From Dichotomicrobium sp964540795 (lineage in GTDB: Bacteria > Pseudomonadota > Alphaproteobacteria > Rhizobiales > Rhodomicrobiaceae), in NCBI GenBank assembly GCA_964540795.1, contig CAZINX010000011.1, positions 1 to 64,000 of the forward strand: a stretch of 64,000 nt of DNA. The letters run 5' to 3'. This document shows positions 61,869 to 64,000 of the stretch, one piece after another. The stretch's first letter is position 1; the number at the start of each line of letters is the position of its first letter. Both the position numbers and the translations under genes were made by a program. A model generated the notes under the pieces. That model was not told where the DNA came from and searched no databases. It saw only the letters and a list, made by a program, of their open reading frames with translations.

Positions 61869-63224
61869 ATGAAACTGAGCCGCTACTTCCTGCCGATCCT
61901 GCGCGACGACCCGAAAGAGGCGGAGATCGTCTCGCACCGGCTGATGCTGCGCGCCGGCATGATCCGCCAGGCGAGCGCGGGCATTTATGTCTGGCTGCCG
62001 ATGGGCTTTCGCGTGCTCAAGAAAATCGAGCAGATTGTGCGCGAGGAGCAGGACCGCGCGGGGGCGATCGAGCTCCTGATGCCGACGATCCAGCTTGCCG
62101 ACATCTGGCGCGAGAGCGGCCGGTATGACGATTACGGTCTGGAGATGCTGCGCATCACCGACCGGCACGAGCGGGACATGCTCTATGGCCCGACCAATGA
62201 GGAGCAGATCACCGAGCTGTTCCGCGATTCCGTAAAGTCCTACCGCGATCTGCCGCGCATCCTCTATCACATCCAGTGGAAGTTCCGCGACGAGGTGCGG
62301 CCGCGCTTCGGCGTCATGCGCGGGCGCGAGTTCCTGATGAAGGACGGCTATTCCTTCGATCTGACGGCTCAGGACGCGCGCAGGTCCTACAACCGGATGT
62401 TCGTGTCGTACCTGCGCACTTTCCAGCGGATGGGGCTGACCGCGATCCCGATGGCGGCGGAAACCGGCCCCATCGGCGGCGATCTCAGCCACGAATTCAT
62501 CATTCTCGCCGAGACCGGCGAGAGCGAAGTGTTCTGCCACCGCGATCTGGTTGAGACGCCCGCGCCCAAGGACATCGACTACGACGCCGATCTCAGCCCT
62601 GTCGTCGAGGAATGGACGAGCAAATACGCCGCCACCAGCGACATGCACGACCACGCGCAGTTCGCCAGCGAAGTGCCGGAGGACAAGCAGGTCAGCGCGC
62701 GCGGCATCGAGATCGGCCACATATTCTACTTCGGCACGAAGTATTCCGAGCCGATGCGCTGCCGCGTGCAGGGGCCGGACGGCGATCTGGTCACGCTGCA
62801 TTCCGGGTCCTACGGCATCGGCGTCTCGCGCCTGCCTGCCGCGATCATCGAGGCCAGCCATGACGAGGCCGGCATCGTCTGGCCTGACACGGTCGCGCCA
62901 TTCTTCGTTGGTCTGGTGAACCTCAAGTCGGGCGACGCCCAGACCGACGCGGCCTGCGAAGATTTGTACGCCAAGCTGCACAACGCCGGGCTGGACGTGC
63001 TTTACGACGACACGGACGAGCGCGCCGGCGCGAAGTTCGCCTCGATGGACCTGCTCGGTCTGCCTTGGCAGGTGATTGTCGGGCCGAAGGGGCTGAAATC
63101 CGGCGAGGTCGAGGTCAAGCGCCGCGCCACCGGGGAGCGCACCACGATGAGCCCGGACGAGGCGCTCAACATGCTGGTTGCGCAGCGCCCGGCTGGCGCG
63201 CCGCGTCCGATGCAACTCGATTAG
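61869..63224 (+). CDS. proS: Prolyl-tRNA synthetase
   Basis: A 451-residue class II prolyl-tRNA synthetase of the short alphaproteobacterial type that lacks the INS editing insertion of E. coli ProRS. Class II motifs are LMLRAGMIRQASAGIYVWLP (motif 1 region), QWKFRDEVRPRFGVMRGREF (motif 2) and the GIGVSRLPAAIIEASHDEAG segment (motif 3). The anticodon-binding domain (about 345-445) ends in RRATGERTTMSPDEALN. It starts at the ATG at 61869 after the long intergenic region and is followed 9 nt later by lolC/E. Confidence 0.95.
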   Translation: MKLSRYFLPILRDDPKEAEIVSHRLMLRAGMIRQASAGIYVWLPMGFRVLKKIEQIVREEQDRAGAIELLMPTIQLADIWRESGRYDDYGLEMLRITDRHERDMLYGPTNEEQITELFRDSVKSYRDLPRILYHIQWKFRDEVRPRFGVMRGREFLMKDGYSFDLTAQDARRSYNRMFVSYLRTFQRMGLTAIPMAAETGPIGGDLSHEFIILAETGESEVFCHRDLVETPAPKDIDYDADLSPVVEEWTSKYAATSDMHDHAQFASEVPEDKQVSARGIEIGHIFYFGTKYSEPMRCRVQGPDGDLVTLHSGSYGIGVSRLPAAIIEASHDEAGIVWPDTVAPFFVGLVNLKSGDAQTDAACEDLYAKLHNAGLDVLYDDTDERAGAKFASMDLLGLPWQVIVGPKGLKSGEVEVKRRATGERTTMSPDEALNMLVAQRPAGAPRPMQLD

Positions 63225-63233
63225 GGGAGCCGC

Positions 63234-64000
63234 ATGGCCCGCGCGCAGGACACCGGACCTTTCTCCGGCTTCGAATGGATGCTGGCGCTGCGCTACCTGC
63301 GCGCGCGGCGCAAGGAGGGGTTCATCTCGGTCATCGCCGGGTTTTCCTTCATCGGCATCATGCTGGGGGTGGCCACGCTCATCATCGTCATGGCGGTGAT
63401 GAACGGCTTCCGCAACGAGCTGTTCGACAAGATCCTCGGATTGAACGGCCACATGCTGGTGCGCCCGGTCGGCGGGGAGTTCAAGAACTACGACGAAGTG
63501 GCCAAGCGCCTGCGCGCGGTCGAACAGGTGCAAAAGGCGATTCCGCTGGTCGAAGGGCAGGTGATGATTTCAGCGGAGGACACCGCGCGCGGCGTGATCG
63601 TGCGCGGCATCCGCGAGAATGACCTGAAGAACCTGGAAGCTGTCGGCAGCAACATCTATTTCGGCACGCTCGACGGCTTCGACGGCCGGCGCGGCATCGT
63701 GCTGGGGACACGGCTGGCGAACGCGCTCAATGTGCGCGTCGGCGACGGGATCATACTGGTCTCGCCGCGCGGCTCGCAAACGCCGTTCGGCACCGCTCCG
63801 CGCATCCAGCGCTATCCGGTGGCGGCGATCTTCGAGATCGGCATGAGCCAATACGACGAGACCATCGCCTTTCTGCCGCTGCAGCAGGCGCAGGCCTTCT
63901 TCAACAGCCCGGAGTCCGTCTCGGCGCTTGAGCTGATGCTGGACAACCCGGACGCGGTGAATGCCGTGCGGCCCGAGCTTGCCTCCTTGTTGCCGCCGAA
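63234..64000 (+). CDS. Lipoprotein-releasing ABC transporter permease LolC/LolE (partial, runs off the window)
   Basis: The first 255 codons of a LolC/E-type permease, open to the end of the window. The protein starts MARAQDTGPFSGFEWMLALRYL, has the cytoplasmic RARRKEGFISVIAGFSFIGI stretch, one membrane helix (about 30-55), and then a periplasmic domain with GRRGIVLGTRLANALNVRVG. It should extract lipoproteins from the inner membrane and pass them to LolA with the ATPase LolD, expected downstream. The start has AGGGGAG before ATG 63234. LolC and LolE cannot be told apart from this part. Confidence 0.9.
   Translation, partial: MARAQDTGPFSGFEWMLALRYLRARRKEGFISVIAGFSFIGIMLGVATLIIVMAVMNGFRNELFDKILGLNGHMLVRPVGGEFKNYDEVAKRLRAVEQVQKAIPLVEGQVMISAEDTARGVIVRGIRENDLKNLEAVGSNIYFGTLDGFDGRRGIVLGTRLANALNVRVGDGIILVSPRGSQTPFGTAPRIQRYPVAAIFEIGMSQYDETIAFLPLQQAQAFFNSPESVSALELMLDNPDAVNAVRPELASLLPP

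Noticed and set aside
61743..63533. Long minus-strand open frame antisense to proS
   Set aside because: Shadow of proS and lolC/E, with no recognisable domain.

Overview
The window is a GC-rich, gene-dense stretch of an alphaproteobacterial chromosome, most likely Hyphomicrobiales (Rhizobiales-like). The evidence is gene content and order: tig-clpP-clpX-lon-hupB, a complete 14-gene nuoA-N operon followed by birA, RNase J, methylmalonyl-CoA epimerase, DUF1467, proS and lolC/E, plus alphaproteobacterial signature families (UPF0262, DUF2948, DUF1467), class I PHA synthase and an Omp25-like porin. No genus is assigned. Nearly all genes are housekeeping; I see no CRISPR array, intact insertion sequence, prophage or rRNA operon.

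Layout. 1-3.3 kb (minus strand): a PNPOx-like flavoprotein, MutT, ArgJ and an exported parvulin foldase. 3.7-12.9 kb (plus): secA, the glutathione-dependent formaldehyde pair (adhC, fghA), murA-DUF2948-hisD, UPF0262 and a low-molecular-weight phosphatase. 12.9-20.9 kb: a small exported Cys protein, maf-yacG, manC, phaC (minus), a small lipoprotein, an AlaC-type aminotransferase and homoserine dehydrogenase. 21-24.1 kb: an AbrB-type membrane protein, a solitary HicB-like protein and a secreted ClpP-like protein in a less GC-rich segment that abuts the 3' end of tRNA-Ala(CGC). 24.2-32.9 kb: yggT, folD, a PdeM-like phosphoesterase that has lost several metal ligands, pdxH, fabI, a coiled-coil membrane protein, a histidine phosphatase, aroC, a small membrane protein and a Tat-exported metallo-beta-lactamase-fold protein. 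33-40 kb: tRNA-Leu(TAG) and the protein quality-control block tig-clpP-clpX-lon-hupB; clpX contains a 10-N assembly gap. 40-43.2 kb: DUF502 protein, phhB, two tandem palindromic elements, folB and an outer-membrane beta-barrel protein. 43.3-58.2 kb: tRNA-Val(TAC), tRNA-Asp(GTC) and nuoA-N (respiratory complex I). 58.2-64 kb: birA, rnj, mce, DUF1467, a 450-bp intergenic region with a minus-strand terminator, proS and the 5' part of lolC/E.

How they work together: the window supports central growth functions: protein export and folding, peptidoglycan, fatty-acid, aromatic and amino-acid synthesis, folate/pterin and vitamin B6 metabolism, proteolysis and respiration. PHA synthase and methylmalonyl-CoA epimerase point to acyl-CoA storage and propionyl-CoA handling; adhC-fghA point to formaldehyde detoxification or C1 metabolism. 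The most unusual items are the paired covarying CTAGTGG/CCACTAG palindromes at 41.3-41.5 kb, the ligand-depleted PdeM-like protein, the secreted ClpP-like Ser/His protein beside tRNA-Ala, the hairpin ahead of folD and a possible minus-strand small RNA ending near 61.42 kb. None of these is proven to be a new system.
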